64,000 nt of DNA from Achromobacter sp. MFA1 R4 (GCF_900156745.1 NZ_LT707065.1:992001-1056000), one strand, 5' to 3'. Positions 35,307 to 46,760 are shown, counted from the first letter of the stretch. The notes: generated by a model from the letters alone, not told the origin. Numbers and translations: made by a program.

Positions 35307-36227
35307 ATGTCCACGACGCTGCTGCTGGTGCAGGCCTTGAACGGCCTGCAGCTCGGCATCCTGCTGTTCCTGCTGGCCGCCGGCCTGACGCTGGTGTTCG
35401 GCATCATGAATTTCATCAACCTGGCGCACGGGTCGCTGTACATGATGGGCGCCTTCATCGCGGCCACCGTGTTCCGGCACACCGGTTCGTTCCTGCTCGC
35501 CGCCGCCGCGGTCGTCGCCGGCATGGCCGCGCTGGGCCTGCTGCTGGACCGGATCGCGCTGGCGCGCCTGTATCCGCGCGAACACCTGGACCAGGTGCTG
35601 GCGACCTTCGGCTTCATCCTGTTCTTCAACGAACTCACCCGCATCATCTGGGGTCCGGCGCCGGTCAGCATGGGACTGCCGTCCTGGCTGTCCGGCACCA
35701 TCGACATCCTGGGCGTCACGTATCCGCTCTACCGGTTCCTCATCATCGTGGTCGGCCTCGCGGTCGCGGCGGGCTGCTACGTGCTGATCCATCGCACGCG
35801 GCTGGGCATGCTGATCCGCGCCGGATCGACCGATCGCATGATGGTCGGCGCGCTGGGCGTGAACATCGCCCGCCTGAACACCCTGCTGTTCGTGCTGGGC
35901 GCGGTGCTTGCCGGACTGGCCGGGCTGATGGCCGGTCCCATCCTGTCGGCGCAGACGGGCATGGGCGAGCCCATCCTCATCCTGACGCTGGTGGTCATCG
36001 TGATCGGCGGCATCGGGTCGGTGCGCGGCGCCTTCCTCGCCGCGTTGATGGTGGGGCTGATCGACACGCTGGGACGCGCGCTGCTGCCCACGCTGCTGCG
36101 CGCCGCCCTGCCGCCCGCGGCCGCCAACGCCGCGGGGCCGGCCATCGCCTCGATGCTGATCTATATCGTCATGGCCCTCGTGCTGGCGATGCGGCCGCAG
36201 GGGCTGTTTCCCGTCAGGCATGGATAA
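35307..36227 (+). CDS. Liv-type ABC transporter permease (LivH-like)
   Basis: The 306-residue permease carries LQLGILLFLLAAGLTLVFGI followed by MNFINLAHGSLYMMGAFIAA, the LivH hallmark, and the coupling region RAGSTDRMMVGALGVN. It starts 40 bases after the binding-protein gene with GGGGGTG before the ATG, and overlaps the next permease by eight bases. It is one half of the channel of the second importer in this window. Confidence 0.9.
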   Translation: MSTTLLLVQALNGLQLGILLFLLAAGLTLVFGIMNFINLAHGSLYMMGAFIAATVFRHTGSFLLAAAAVVAGMAALGLLLDRIALARLYPREHLDQVLATFGFILFFNELTRIIWGPAPVSMGLPSWLSGTIDILGVTYPLYRFLIIVVGLAVAAGCYVLIHRTRLGMLIRAGSTDRMMVGALGVNIARLNTLLFVLGAVLAGLAGLMAGPILSAQTGMGEPILILTLVVIVIGGIGSVRGAFLAALMVGLIDTLGRALLPTLLRAALPPAAANAAGPAIASMLIYIVMALVLAMRPQGLFPVRHG

Positions 36228-37220
36228 GGACGCAGACGGCATGTTGAACTTCTCTCCCCGCGCGCTGGTCGCCGCCGCGCTGCTGATCCTGTTCGCGCTG
36301 GTGCCCGCGTACGCGCACTGGCAGGGCGAACCCTTCCTGCTGGCGCTGTTCGGCCGCGTCCTGGTCTACGGCATCGCCGCGCTGGCGCTCAATCTGCTGC
36401 TGGGCTACGGCGGCATGGTGAGCTTCGGCCACGCGCTGTACCTGGGCCTGGGCGCGTACTCGGTCGGCGTGCTGTCGCACTACGGCATCGAAAGCGGCTG
36501 GCTGCACCTGGCCGCCGCCATCGGGGCCTGCGCGGTCGTCGGACTCGTGAGCGGCTACGTGGTCATGCGCACGACGGGCATCGCGTTCATCATGATCACG
36601 CTTGCCTTCGCGCAGATGTTCTATTTCCTGGCCACGGGCCTGGAAGGCTTTGGCGGCGACGACGGCATGTCGCTCTTTGCCGGCAGCGATTTCGGCCTGT
36701 TCCGGCTGGACACGCCGCTTGCCCTGTATTGGACGGCCTTCGCGGTGCTGATCGGGGCGCTGTGGCTGATGCACCGGCTGATCCACGCGCCCTTCGGCAT
36801 GGCCTTGCGCGGCTGCCAGGCCAACGAGCGCCGCATGCGCGCGCTGGGCTTTCCGACGCTGCGATACCGGCTTGCCGCCTACGTGATTTCCGCGGTGATC
36901 TGCGGCGTGGCGGGCGTGCTGCTGGCGAACCTGACCATGTACGTCTCGCCCTCGTACCTGGCCTGGACCACGTCGGGCGAACTCATCGTGATGGTGGCGC
37001 TGGGCGGCATCGGCACGCTGTTCGGCCCCGTGGCGGGCGCGCTGGCATTCCTGTTGCTGGAGGAAGGCTTGAAGCTCCTGACCGAGCACTGGATGCTCGT
37101 CATGGGCCTGCTGATCGTCGGCGTGGTGCTGGCCTCGCGGCGCGGCCTGTACGGCAGCCTGTCCGCCGCGCCCTGGCGCTACGCGCGCAGAGCCGCCCGC
37201 CATCCCACCGGAGAGCCGCA

Positions 37221-37224
<4 letters not shown>
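36220..37224 (+). CDS. Liv-type ABC transporter permease (LivM-like)
   Basis: The 334-residue permease has LivM features: LALNLLLGYGGMVSFGHALY, LGLGAYSVGVLSHYGI and the coupling segment GCQANERRMRALGFP. The ATG at 36220 overlaps the LivH stop; an ATG at 36241 (MLNFSPRAL) is an alternative start closer to the first hydrophobic segment. The end overlaps the ATPase gene by ATGA. Confidence 0.9.
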
Positions 37225-37984
<760 letters not shown>

Positions 37985-37988
<4 letters not shown>

Positions 37989-38695
37989 ACACCCTGCTCT
38001 CGCTGCGCGGCGTCACCGCGCACTATGGCGCCAGCCAGGCCCTCTTCGGCATCGACCTGGACATCGGGCCGGGCGAGTTCGTCACCCTGCTGGGACGCAA
38101 CGGCATGGGCAAGTCCACCACCGTCAAGGCGGTGATGGGATTGAACCCCGCCTCGCACGGCGCGATCTCGTTCGACGGCGACGACATCAGCCGGCTGCCC
38201 GCCTACAAGGTGGCGCAGCGCGGGATCGGCCTTGTCCCCGAGGGCCGCCATGTCTTTCCCAACCTGTCCGTGCGCGAAAACCTGGTCGCCACGGCGCACA
38301 ACCGCCAAGGCGCGACGCACCCGTGGACGCTGGAACGGGTCTACGCGCTCTTTCCCCGCCTGTCCGAACGCGCCCGGCACCTGGGCAGCCACCTGTCCGG
38401 CGGCGAGCAGCAGATGCTGGCGATCGGCCGCGCGCTGCTGACCAATCCGCGCCTCCTGATCCTGGACGAAGCCACCGAGGGCCTGGCGCCCGTGGTGCGC
38501 GAAGAGATCTGGGCGGCGCTGGATACGCTGAAACAGACGGGGCTGGCGGTGCTGTGCATCGACAAGAATCTGGAGCCGCTTCTGGCCACCGCCGACCGCC
38601 ACGTCATCGTTGAAAAAGGGCGCGTCGCGTGGACGGGCACGTCGAAGGAATTCCTGGACGACGAAGCCCGCCTGCTGCGGTACCTGGGGGTGTAG
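37985..38695 (+). CDS. Liv-type ABC transporter ATP-binding protein (LivF-like)
   Basis: The 236-residue ATPase has Walker A GRNGMGKST, the LivF stretch GIGLVPEGRHVFPNLSVREN, signature LSGGEQQMLAIGRALL and Walker B LLILDEATEGLAP. It is the last gene of the operon that begins with the 3-hydroxyanthranilate dioxygenase. The gene converges on the Ldh-family gene with only 29 bases between the stops. Confidence 0.92.
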
Positions 38696-38712
38696 GCGGA
38701 TCTGCGATCCGC
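38696..38712. terminator. short hairpin between convergent operons
   Basis: GCGGATC (38696-38702), loop TGC, GATCCGC (38706-38712) forms a perfect seven-base stem right after the livF stop. No T-run follows on either strand, so termination is likely weak or Rho-assisted. Confidence 0.45.
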
Positions 38713-38724
38713 GGACGATGACGC

Positions 38725-39777
38725 CTAGGGCTGGCGCGCCGGCAGCGCCACGCCCAGCCGGCCGCTCCAGTCCTGCATCTGGGCCCACAGGCCCGGCGGC
38801 ACCGGCAGTCCCTGCTGCCGACGCTCGGCCTGCGCGGCGGCTTCGGGATCGCCCGGCAGGCGCGGCCCGCCCGGCGCCTGTGACAGCTCCATCGCCATCG
38901 CCGCCACGACGCCGGCCAAGGCCGCGCCGCCCGCGAATCGCGCCGGGTCGATGACGATGAAGAACGCGCCCAGCTCGCGCGGGCGGTCCAGCGCTTCATA
39001 CATGGGCGAGATATGCGGGCCGAACGGATTCCCGTTGAGCGGTCCGCACAGCAGTTCCACCATCATCGCCAGGCCGTAGCCCTTGTAGCCGTATTCTTCG
39101 CCGCCCAGCGGACGCAATGCCCGCGCCGCCTGGGGGTCGGTGCAGTCCTGGCCCTGCGCGTCCAGCGCGACGCCCGGCGGCAGGGCCACGCCGTCGCGGC
39201 GGGCATTCATGACGCGGTTCCAGGGAATCGGGGTGGTGGCCATGTCCAGGCACAGCGGTTCCGCCTGCGCGCGCGGGAAGGCCAGCGAAATCGGGTTCGT
39301 GCCGAAGAACGGTTCGTGGCCGCCAAATGGCGCGGCAATCGCGTCCGAATGCGTGAACGCGATGCCGATCATGCCCTGCCGGGCAGCGGCGCGGCTATAC
39401 AGGCCGATCGCGCCGCAGTGCGAGGAATCGCTGACGCCAACCGCCGCCACGCCGGCATCGCGGGCCAGTTCGATCGCCAGCGCATTGGCCCGGTGGGCCA
39501 CCACGATGCCCTGCCCCCGCCCGCCATGCACCTGGGCAGTGCCCGGCCCCGTGCGCTCGACCCGGATGTCAGGCCGGGACAGGATGGAGCCGTGCGCGAC
39601 GCGGTTCAGGTAGTGCGGCAGCCGCGCGATGCCGTGCGAATCGATGCCCCACAGGCTGGTCTGCGCCAGGCTTTGCGCCAGGCAGCGCGCGTCGTCCGCG
39701 GGGTAGTCCTGGGCCAGCAGGCACGCCTCGGCCCAGCGTTCCCAATCGGCGGCGGTCACGCGGCTGTCGGCGTCCAT
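38725..39777 (-). CDS. Ldh-family (malate/L-lactate/ureidoglycolate type) oxidoreductase
   Basis: The 350-residue NAD(P)-dependent enzyme belongs to the malate/L-sulfolactate/ureidoglycolate dehydrogenase family, unrelated to Rossmann lactate dehydrogenases. The family motif with the catalytic histidine is WGIDSHGIARLPHYLNRV; the cofactor region is AVGVSDSSHCGAIGLYSRAA, and FGTNPISLAFPR is conserved. AGGAG stands before the ATG. It is the last gene of the sugar-acid operon. In that context it may reduce a 2-oxo acid produced by the pathway, for example a 2,3-diketo or tartronate-like acid. Confidence 0.88.
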   Translation of the reverse strand: MDADSRVTAADWERWAEACLLAQDYPADDARCLAQSLAQTSLWGIDSHGIARLPHYLNRVAHGSILSRPDIRVERTGPGTAQVHGGRGQGIVVAHRANALAIELARDAGVAAVGVSDSSHCGAIGLYSRAAARQGMIGIAFTHSDAIAAPFGGHEPFFGTNPISLAFPRAQAEPLCLDMATTPIPWNRVMNARRDGVALPPGVALDAQGQDCTDPQAARALRPLGGEEYGYKGYGLAMMVELLCGPLNGNPFGPHISPMYEALDRPRELGAFFIVIDPARFAGGAALAGVVAAMAMELSQAPGGPRLPGDPEAAAQAERRQQGLPVPPGLWAQMQDWSGRLGVALPARQP

Positions 39778-39786
39778 GTCCTGCTC

Positions 39787-41307
39787 CTAGGTGACCGCCT
39801 GCGCGGCATGGAGCGCGCCATGCTCGCGCAGCGCTTCCAGTTGGACGGTGAGGCGGGCGACGAACTCGGCGGAATCGCCCAGGTCGCCGAACACCGGCTT
39901 GAAGCGCGCCAGCACCGTGGCGCGCCGCTGTGCTGCCTGCGAGGGCTTGGCCGTCTGCGCGGCGACCTCGGCGCGCGACAGCAGCCGGGCAAGCTGCGCC
40001 GCGAGCGGGTCGTGGATGGCATACGCGCCGCCCTGCTCGTCCTGGCCGCCCAGGTAATTCAGCCACGCCGCCACCGCCAGGCACAGGCGGTCGATGCCCT
40101 GGCCGGCGCGCAGGCGGTCGCGGATCGTGTCCAGCAGCCGCTGGGGCAGCTTCTGCGATCCATCGATCGCGATCTGCCGCAGCGGATGGGGCAGCGCCGG
40201 GTTGGAGATCCGCTGGAGGAACCGCAGGCGGTATTCCACCAGCCCCGCTTCGGGGATGCCGCGCAAGGTCGGGGCAATCTCCTCGCGCATCATCGCGTCG
40301 AGGTAGCCGCGCAGGGCGGGCGTATTGATGGCGTCGGCCGTGGTCTGCAGGCCCAGCGCCGTGCCCAGGTAGGCCAACGCCGAATGCGGCCCGCTCACCA
40401 TGCGCAGCTTCAGGCGTTCATAGGGGGCCGCGTTGCGCACGAAGGTCGCGCCGCCCTGCGCGTCCCAGGCGGGGCGGCCGGCGGCGAACTTGTCTTCGAT
40501 CACCCAGTTCAGGTAGGGCTCGCCCAGCACCGGCCAGGCGTCCTCCACGCCAAGCCGCCCGGCGATCCGCTGGCGGTCCTGGTCTTCGGTGGCCGGCACG
40601 ATGCGGTCCACCATGGAATTCGGAAAGGTGCAGTGCCGGTCGATCCAGTCGGCCAGGGTGACGTCCACCCGAAGCGCGAACCCCAGCACCAGGCTGCGCA
40701 GCGTGTCGCCATTGCCGCGCAGGTTGTCGCAGGACAGCAGCGTGATCGGCGGCAGGTCGCGTTCGCGGCGCAGCGCCAGGCCATACACCAGGATGCCGAT
40801 CGTGCTGCGCGGGCGGATGGGATCTTGCAGGTCGTGCAGGATATCGGGATCGTCCCAGCGCAGGTGGCCGGTGGCGGGTTCGTGGCTGTAGCCCTTTTCC
40901 GTCACGGTCAGGCTGACGATGCGGGTCTGCGGGTAGGCGATCCGTTCCAGGACCGCGTTGGGGTCCTCGTCGGCCACCATCACGCGCAGGACCGAGCCCA
41001 CGACACGCAACTGTTCGTGGTGCTGGCCGTCCGGTCCGGCGTCGCGCACGGCCAGCGTATACAGGCCGTCCTGGGGCGTCAGCGCATCGCGGGTGCCGGG
41101 ATGGCGCAAGGATACGCCCAGGATGCCCCAGCTCAGATCACCGGTTGCCTGCATGGCCTGGTCCGTCACGACCGCCTGGTGCGCCCGGTGAAAGGCGCCC
41201 AGCCCCAGATGCACGATGCCGGGCGTGAGCCGGCTCCGGTCGTAGGCAGGCTTTTCGACGTCTGCGGGCAGACGCGGCAACGACTCCGTATTCAAACGTT
41301 CAAGCAT
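39787..41307 (-). CDS. mannitol dehydrogenase family protein (fructuronate/tagaturonate reductase-like) with an altered active site
   Basis: The 506-residue polyol dehydrogenase begins with the Rossmann motif GIVHLGLGAFHRAHQAV and has the conserved LLSCDNLRGNGD and TEKGYSHE segments. In the catalytic signature KxxxxNxxH, the sequence here is KLRMVSGPHSALAYLG: Lys and His are kept but the oxyanion-hole Asn is Ser. Family members reduce fructuronate to mannonate or tagaturonate to altronate. With the UxaA-type gene next to it, altronate or mannonate is the likely product. The usual LNGxHS pattern should be compared before assigning full activity. Confidence 0.87.
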   Translation of the reverse strand: MLERLNTESLPRLPADVEKPAYDRSRLTPGIVHLGLGAFHRAHQAVVTDQAMQATGDLSWGILGVSLRHPGTRDALTPQDGLYTLAVRDAGPDGQHHEQLRVVGSVLRVMVADEDPNAVLERIAYPQTRIVSLTVTEKGYSHEPATGHLRWDDPDILHDLQDPIRPRSTIGILVYGLALRRERDLPPITLLSCDNLRGNGDTLRSLVLGFALRVDVTLADWIDRHCTFPNSMVDRIVPATEDQDRQRIAGRLGVEDAWPVLGEPYLNWVIEDKFAAGRPAWDAQGGATFVRNAAPYERLKLRMVSGPHSALAYLGTALGLQTTADAINTPALRGYLDAMMREEIAPTLRGIPEAGLVEYRLRFLQRISNPALPHPLRQIAIDGSQKLPQRLLDTIRDRLRAGQGIDRLCLAVAAWLNYLGGQDEQGGAYAIHDPLAAQLARLLSRAEVAAQTAKPSQAAQRRATVLARFKPVFGDLGDSAEFVARLTVQLEALREHGALHAAQAVT

Positions 41308-41366
41308 GGATGAGCGGGGCGAGAAGTGGGGCAAGGCCAGGGTATAGCACGGCCCGTCCCGTCCCG

Positions 41367-42902
41367 CTACATCACCGCGCCCAGTTGCCATGGCACGAAC
41401 TCGTTCTGGCCGTAGCCGTGTCCTTCGCTGCGCGTGCGGCGGCCGGAGGCCGTCTGCAGCATGAGCTGGAAAATGCGCTCGCCCATCTGCGCCACGCTTT
41501 GCGCGCCGTCGACCACCTCGCCGCAGTTGATGTCGATATCGTCGGACTGGCGCTGCCACAACGCCGTGTTGGTGGACAGCTTGAGCGAAGGCGCGGGCGC
41601 GCAGCCGTAGGCGGACCCGCGTCCGGTGGTGAAGCAGATCAGGTTCGCGCCCCCCGCCACCTGCCCGGTGGCCGATACCGGGTCGTAGCCGGGCGTGTCC
41701 ATGAAGACCAGTCCGCGCGTATGCACCGGCTCGGCGTATTCGTAGACGTCGGTCAGGTTGGTGGTGCCGCTCTTGGCGATGGCGCCCAGCGATTTTTCCA
41801 GGATGGTGGTCAGGCCGCCCGCCTTGTTGCCGGCCGACGGATTGTTGTCCATCTCGGCGTCGTTGCGGGCGCAGTAGTCTTCCCACCAGCGCACGCGCGC
41901 CAGCAGCTTGTCCGCCACGGCGGGCGTCTCGGCCCGGCGCGTCAGCAGGTGTTCGCCGCCGTAGATTTCGGGCGTCTCGGACAGGATGGCCGTCCCGCCA
42001 TGCCGCACCAGCAGGTCGACCGCGGCGCCCAGCGCCGGATTGGCGCTGATGCCGGAGTAGCCGTCCGATCCGCCGCACTGCAGGCCCACCGTCAGGTGGC
42101 TGGCGGGCACGGCCTGGCGCTCGACGCGGTTGGCCTGGTCCAGCATGCGCTCCACCAGTTCGATGCCGCGCGCCACCGTCTTGCGCGTGCCGCCGGTGTC
42201 CTGGATGTTGAAGGTGTGCAGCATGCCGCTTTCGCGCAGGTGCTCCTGCTCCATCAGGCCGCCGATCTGGTTGGTCTCGCAGCCCAGCCCCACGACCATC
42301 AGCCCGCCGAAGTTGGGATGGCGCGCGTAGCCGCCCAGCGTGCGCCGCAGCACGCGCAGCGGCTCGCCGTCGCTGCCGGTGGCGCAGCCGGCGCCGTGCG
42401 TCAGCGCCACCACGCCGTCGACATTCGGACAGGAGGCCAGCGCCTCGGGCCGGATGTCGCGCCGGAAGTGGTCGGCGATGGCGCGGGCCACCGTGGCCGA
42501 GCAGTTCACGCTGGTCAGGATGCCGATGTAGTTGCGGGTGGCGACCCGGCCGTCGGCGCGCACGATGCCGTCGAACAGGGCCGGCGCGGTCACGTAGTCC
42601 GTGGGACGCGCGTCCTGCCCGACGGCGTAATCGCGCTCGAAGTCCGAGAACTCCAGGTTCTGCGTGTGGACGTGCTGGCCGGGCGCGATGTCCTGCCGCG
42701 CCACGCCGATGATCTGGTTGTAGCGGCGCACCGGCTCGCCGGCCGCGATGGCGCGCACCGCCACTTTGTGGCCGGGGGGCACCAGCCCCACGACCGTCAC
42801 GCCCTCGCCTTCCAGCCGCGTGCCGCTGACGAGCTGGCGCCGTGCGATCACCACGTTGTCCGCCGGGTGGATGCGTATGACTGCGGTATCGGTCTGCGAC
42901 AT
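41367..42902 (-). CDS. UxaA-family dehydratase (altronate dehydratase type)
   Basis: The 511-residue protein has both UxaA parts: an N-terminal SAF domain (residues 1-90, IRIHPADNVVIARRQLVSGT) and the large dehydratase domain. The latter carries conserved cysteines in LTSVNCSATV, ASCPNVDG, THGAGCATGS, GLGCETNQIGG and LQCGGSDGYSGISANP. UxaA removes water from D-altronate to give 2-keto-3-deoxygluconate; galactarate dehydratase GarD is related. CGGAG precedes the ATG at 42902. The neighbouring reductase suggests altronate, but a 6-deoxy sugar acid is also possible given the downstream enzymes. Confidence 0.9.
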   Translation of the reverse strand: MSQTDTAVIRIHPADNVVIARRQLVSGTRLEGEGVTVVGLVPPGHKVAVRAIAAGEPVRRYNQIIGVARQDIAPGQHVHTQNLEFSDFERDYAVGQDARPTDYVTAPALFDGIVRADGRVATRNYIGILTSVNCSATVARAIADHFRRDIRPEALASCPNVDGVVALTHGAGCATGSDGEPLRVLRRTLGGYARHPNFGGLMVVGLGCETNQIGGLMEQEHLRESGMLHTFNIQDTGGTRKTVARGIELVERMLDQANRVERQAVPASHLTVGLQCGGSDGYSGISANPALGAAVDLLVRHGGTAILSETPEIYGGEHLLTRRAETPAVADKLLARVRWWEDYCARNDAEMDNNPSAGNKAGGLTTILEKSLGAIAKSGTTNLTDVYEYAEPVHTRGLVFMDTPGYDPVSATGQVAGGANLICFTTGRGSAYGCAPAPSLKLSTNTALWQRQSDDIDINCGEVVDGAQSVAQMGERIFQLMLQTASGRRTRSEGHGYGQNEFVPWQLGAVM

Positions 42903-42952
42903 GAAAACTCCGGAAAGCAAAGGGCGGGGGCAATCCGCCAATCAGCCGCCGA

Positions 42953-43819
42953 TCAGCCGTCGATCAGGGCGGGATCCCAGGCATGCACGCGCTGGCGCTG
43001 TTCGCCCAGGCCGGCGATGCCCAGCTTCATTTCGTCGCCCGCCTTCAGGTAGACGGGCGCGGGCTTCTGGCCCATGCCCACGCCGGGCGGCGTGCCAGTG
43101 CTGATGAGGTCCCCGGGATACAGCGTCATGAAGCGGCTGACGTACGACACCAGCTGCGCGACGCCGAACACCATGGTGCGGGTGCTGCCGTTCTGGTAGC
43201 GCTTGCCGTTCACCTCCAGCCACATCTCCAGGTCTTGCGGATCGGCGATCTCGTCGGCCGTGACCAGCCAGGGGCCCACGGGGCCGAACGTGTCGCAGCC
43301 CTTGCCCTTGTCCCAGGTGCCGCCGCGCTCGATCTGGTATTCGCGCTCTGACACGTCGTTCACCACGCAGTAGCCGGCCACGTGCTTCATGGCGTCCGCC
43401 TCGCTGACGTAGCGGGCTTTTTCGCCGATCACCACGCCCAGCTCGACTTCCCAGTCGGTCTTCACGGAATCCTGCGGCAGCACGACCGCATCGTTGCATC
43501 CGACCACGGCCGAGGTCGTCTTCATGAAGACGACGGGTTCGGCCGGCACCGGCAGGCCCGACTCGGCGGCATGATCCGCGTAGTTCAGGCCGATGCAGAT
43601 GAATTTGCCCATGCCGCTCCAGGGCGGCGCCACGCGGCCCGGCTGCGCCACCTGCGGCAGCGACGCCGGATCCAGCGCGCGCAGCTTGGCCAGCGTGGCC
43701 GGCGCGAGCGTCTGCGCGGTGATGTCGGGGATGACGGAAGACAGGTCGCGGACCTGGCCCTGGGCATCGATCAGGGCAGGCTTTTCAGCGCCCTTGGCGC
43801 CATAGCGCATCAATTTCAT
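42953..43819 (-). CDS. fumarylacetoacetate hydrolase family protein, probable 2,4-diketo-3-deoxy-sugar-acid hydrolase
   Basis: The 288-residue FAH-fold enzyme has the metal-binding pattern DWEVELGVVIGEKARYVS, the loop ERGGTWDKGKGCDTFGPVGP and the core STGTPPGVGMGQKPAPVYL. Enzymes of this close branch in Burkholderiales and Xanthomonas cleave 2,4-diketo-3-deoxyfuconate or the rhamnonate equivalent into pyruvate and lactate. It directly follows the SDR gene, just as in those fucose and rhamnose clusters. Its presence with a UxaA-type dehydratase is unusual. Confidence 0.85.
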   Translation of the reverse strand: MKLMRYGAKGAEKPALIDAQGQVRDLSSVIPDITAQTLAPATLAKLRALDPASLPQVAQPGRVAPPWSGMGKFICIGLNYADHAAESGLPVPAEPVVFMKTTSAVVGCNDAVVLPQDSVKTDWEVELGVVIGEKARYVSEADAMKHVAGYCVVNDVSEREYQIERGGTWDKGKGCDTFGPVGPWLVTADEIADPQDLEMWLEVNGKRYQNGSTRTMVFGVAQLVSYVSRFMTLYPGDLISTGTPPGVGMGQKPAPVYLKAGDEMKLGIAGLGEQRQRVHAWDPALIDG

Positions 43820-43849
43820 AGCGGTTCCTTGTTGCTGGAAAAGAGGAAT

Positions 43850-44608
<759 letters not shown>

Positions 44609-46018
44609 TTATTTGCCGGCCATGCCCATCGCCGTGGGCAGCCACAGGGTGATTTGCGGGATGTAGGTAATGGCGATCAGCGCCAGGAAAAGCGGCACCA
44701 GCCATGGCAGGATGGCCATCGTGGTGCGCTCGACGGACAGCTTGGAGACGCGCGCCAGCACGAACAGCACCATCCCCATCGGCGGATGCAGCAGGCCGAT
44801 CATCAGGTTCAGCGTCATGATGAGGCCGAAGTGGATCGGGTCGATGCCCAGTTTCAGCACGATCGGCAGCAGGATGGGCACGAGGATGGTGATGGCGGCG
44901 ATGGTGTCGATGAAGCAGCCGACGATCAGGATCAGCACGTTGGCCATCAGCAGGAACACCCACTTGTTCTGCGTCACGCTCAGGATGGCGTCCGTCAACG
45001 CCTGCGCCGCCTGCGTGGTGGTGAGCAGCCATGCGAACACCGACGCCGCCGTCACGATGAAGAGGACGGACGCGGTGGTCTCGATGGTGTCGAACGACGC
45101 CTTGGCCAACGTGCGCAAGGTCATGGATCGATACCGGACCAGCCCCAGGAACAGCGCCCAGATCACGGCGGCGACCGCCGCCTCCGTGGGCGTGAACCAG
45201 CCCAGCGTCATGCCGCCGATCAGGATCACCGGCGCCATCAGCGCCATGACGGCGGAAAAATTGAACTTCCAGTCCAGGATCAGCAGGACCGCGAACGCGA
45301 TTGCGGCGGCAATGTTGGGCGACACGCCCTGCAGCGTCATCAGCCAGATCGACAGCGGAAACGCCAGCACGATCAGCACTTCCAGCGCCGCGCCGCCCAG
45401 CCGCTTCCAGTTGAAGGCGACGTCGCCGCCCCAGTTGTTGCGGCGCGCGTAATAGGCCACGGTAAACATCATCATGAGGGTCAGCACGAGGCCGGGAATC
45501 AGGCCCGCCAGGAACAGGGAGCCGATCGACACATTGGCCATCATGCCGTAGATGACGAAGGGCAACGAGGGCGGAATGATGGGGCCCAGCGTGGCCGACG
45601 CGGCGGTGACGCCGACCGCGAATTCGGTCTGGTAGCCGTGGTCCTTCATGGCCTTGATCTCGATGGTGCCCAGGCCCGCGGCGTCGGCGATGGCGGTGCC
45701 CGACATGCCGGCAAACACGACCGAACCGACGATATTGACCTGCCCCAGCCCGCCGCGCATCCACCCCACCAGCGCCACCGCGAAGTTGTAGATGCGGCCG
45801 GTGATGCCGGCGATGTTCATCAGATTGCCCGCCAGGATGAAGAAGGGCACGGCCAGGAGCGGGAAGGACTCGACGCCCGCGATCATGCGCTGCGCGACGA
45901 CGACGTCCGGCACGCTGCCGGAGATCAGGATGTACAGCAGGGACGCGCCCGCCATGGACACCGCCACCGGCAGTCCCATGATCATCAACAGCAGAAAGCT
46001 TCCTATCAGTGTGCCCAT
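44609..46018 (-). CDS. dctM: TRAP transporter large permease (DctM)
   Basis: The 469-residue integral membrane protein has about twelve hydrophobic segments. DctM markers are LAVPFFILAGNLMNIAGIT, GGLGQVNIVGSVVFAGMSG, TAIADAAGLG and LGPIIPPSLPFVIYG. It drives sodium-coupled uptake of the bound solute. The ATG at 46018 has GGGAG before it. It is the third gene of the operon after the solute-binding protein and small permease. Confidence 0.93.
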   Translation of the reverse strand: MGTLIGSFLLLMIMGLPVAVSMAGASLLYILISGSVPDVVVAQRMIAGVESFPLLAVPFFILAGNLMNIAGITGRIYNFAVALVGWMRGGLGQVNIVGSVVFAGMSGTAIADAAGLGTIEIKAMKDHGYQTEFAVGVTAASATLGPIIPPSLPFVIYGMMANVSIGSLFLAGLIPGLVLTLMMMFTVAYYARRNNWGGDVAFNWKRLGGAALEVLIVLAFPLSIWLMTLQGVSPNIAAAIAFAVLLILDWKFNFSAVMALMAPVILIGGMTLGWFTPTEAAVAAVIWALFLGLVRYRSMTLRTLAKASFDTIETTASVLFIVTAASVFAWLLTTTQAAQALTDAILSVTQNKWVFLLMANVLILIVGCFIDTIAAITILVPILLPIVLKLGIDPIHFGLIMTLNLMIGLLHPPMGMVLFVLARVSKLSVERTTMAILPWLVPLFLALIAITYIPQITLWLPTAMGMAGK

Positions 46019-46070
46019 GTATCGCTCCCGGAAAGACACTGCGGATTCGTGGTGGACGCCGGCTCGCGGT

Positions 46071-46697
46071 TCAGTCCAGCGACTCGTAGGCCGCGGGGTT
46101 TTCCAGGATCGAATAGCCCTGGCGCCAGTTCTGCAGGGATACCTGCAGCGACCGCAGGAACATCATGGCAAAGCCCGCCAGCGCCACCCAGTACACGTAG
46201 GCCTTGTTCCAGAACAGCGTGGTCATGGGCTCGTCGCCCACCAGCACGATGTAGCGGTACGTCAGCCATACGGCATAGCCGAAAAAGGCCGTGCGCAGGA
46301 TATCGATCAGCGTCGACAGCACGCGGCCCACGGGTTTTGGCAGGTAGCGGTACAGGAAGTCCACCTGGATGTGCCGGCACGCGCGCACGCACATGGCCGA
46401 GCCCAGGAACACCACGCCGATCAGGCAATACACCGCCAGCTCTTCGGTCCAGGCGTATGAATCGTTCAACACGTAGCGGGAGAAGAACTGCAGGAAGACC
46501 AGCAGCGCCATGGCCCAGAAGATGGCCAGGCAGATCCAGTCTTCGGGCTGGTAGCCGGCCAGGCTGACCTCGTGATGGTCGGCCTCTTCGAAGCTGTGGA
46601 CGATTTCATCCACGGAGGCGACGTGATGCGGGCCGGGCGGCCGGTCCGGCGTGTGGCTGACGGCCGCCATCGGCGCGGCCTTCGCGTTGGAATGCAT
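46071..46697 (-). CDS. dctQ: TRAP transporter small permease (DctQ)
   Basis: The 208-residue protein has four transmembrane segments after a 60-residue cytoplasmic N-terminus. The DctQ pattern is visible as FLQFFSRYVLNDSYAWTEEL followed by GVVFLGSAMCVRACRHIQVD. The N-terminal extension (AKAAPMAAVSHTPDRPPG) is unusual in length for DctQ and may be partly non-coding. It lies between dctM and dctP. Confidence 0.88.
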   Translation of the reverse strand: MHSNAKAAPMAAVSHTPDRPPGPHHVASVDEIVHSFEEADHHEVSLAGYQPEDWICLAIFWAMALLVFLQFFSRYVLNDSYAWTEELAVYCLIGVVFLGSAMCVRACRHIQVDFLYRYLPKPVGRVLSTLIDILRTAFFGYAVWLTYRYIVLVGDEPMTTLFWNKAYVYWVALAGFAMMFLRSLQVSLQNWRQGYSILENPAAYESLD

Positions 46698-46760
46698 GGC
46701 GTTCCCCTCGTCCGGGATCGGGTACGGAAAGGCGGGCCGGGACGCCGGCCCGCCCGCGCG

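Noticed and set aside
33650..35719. Long minus-strand frame opposite the ACMSD and binding-protein genes
   Set aside because: Shadow frame caused by high GC at third positions; no ribosome site, no recognisable domain.
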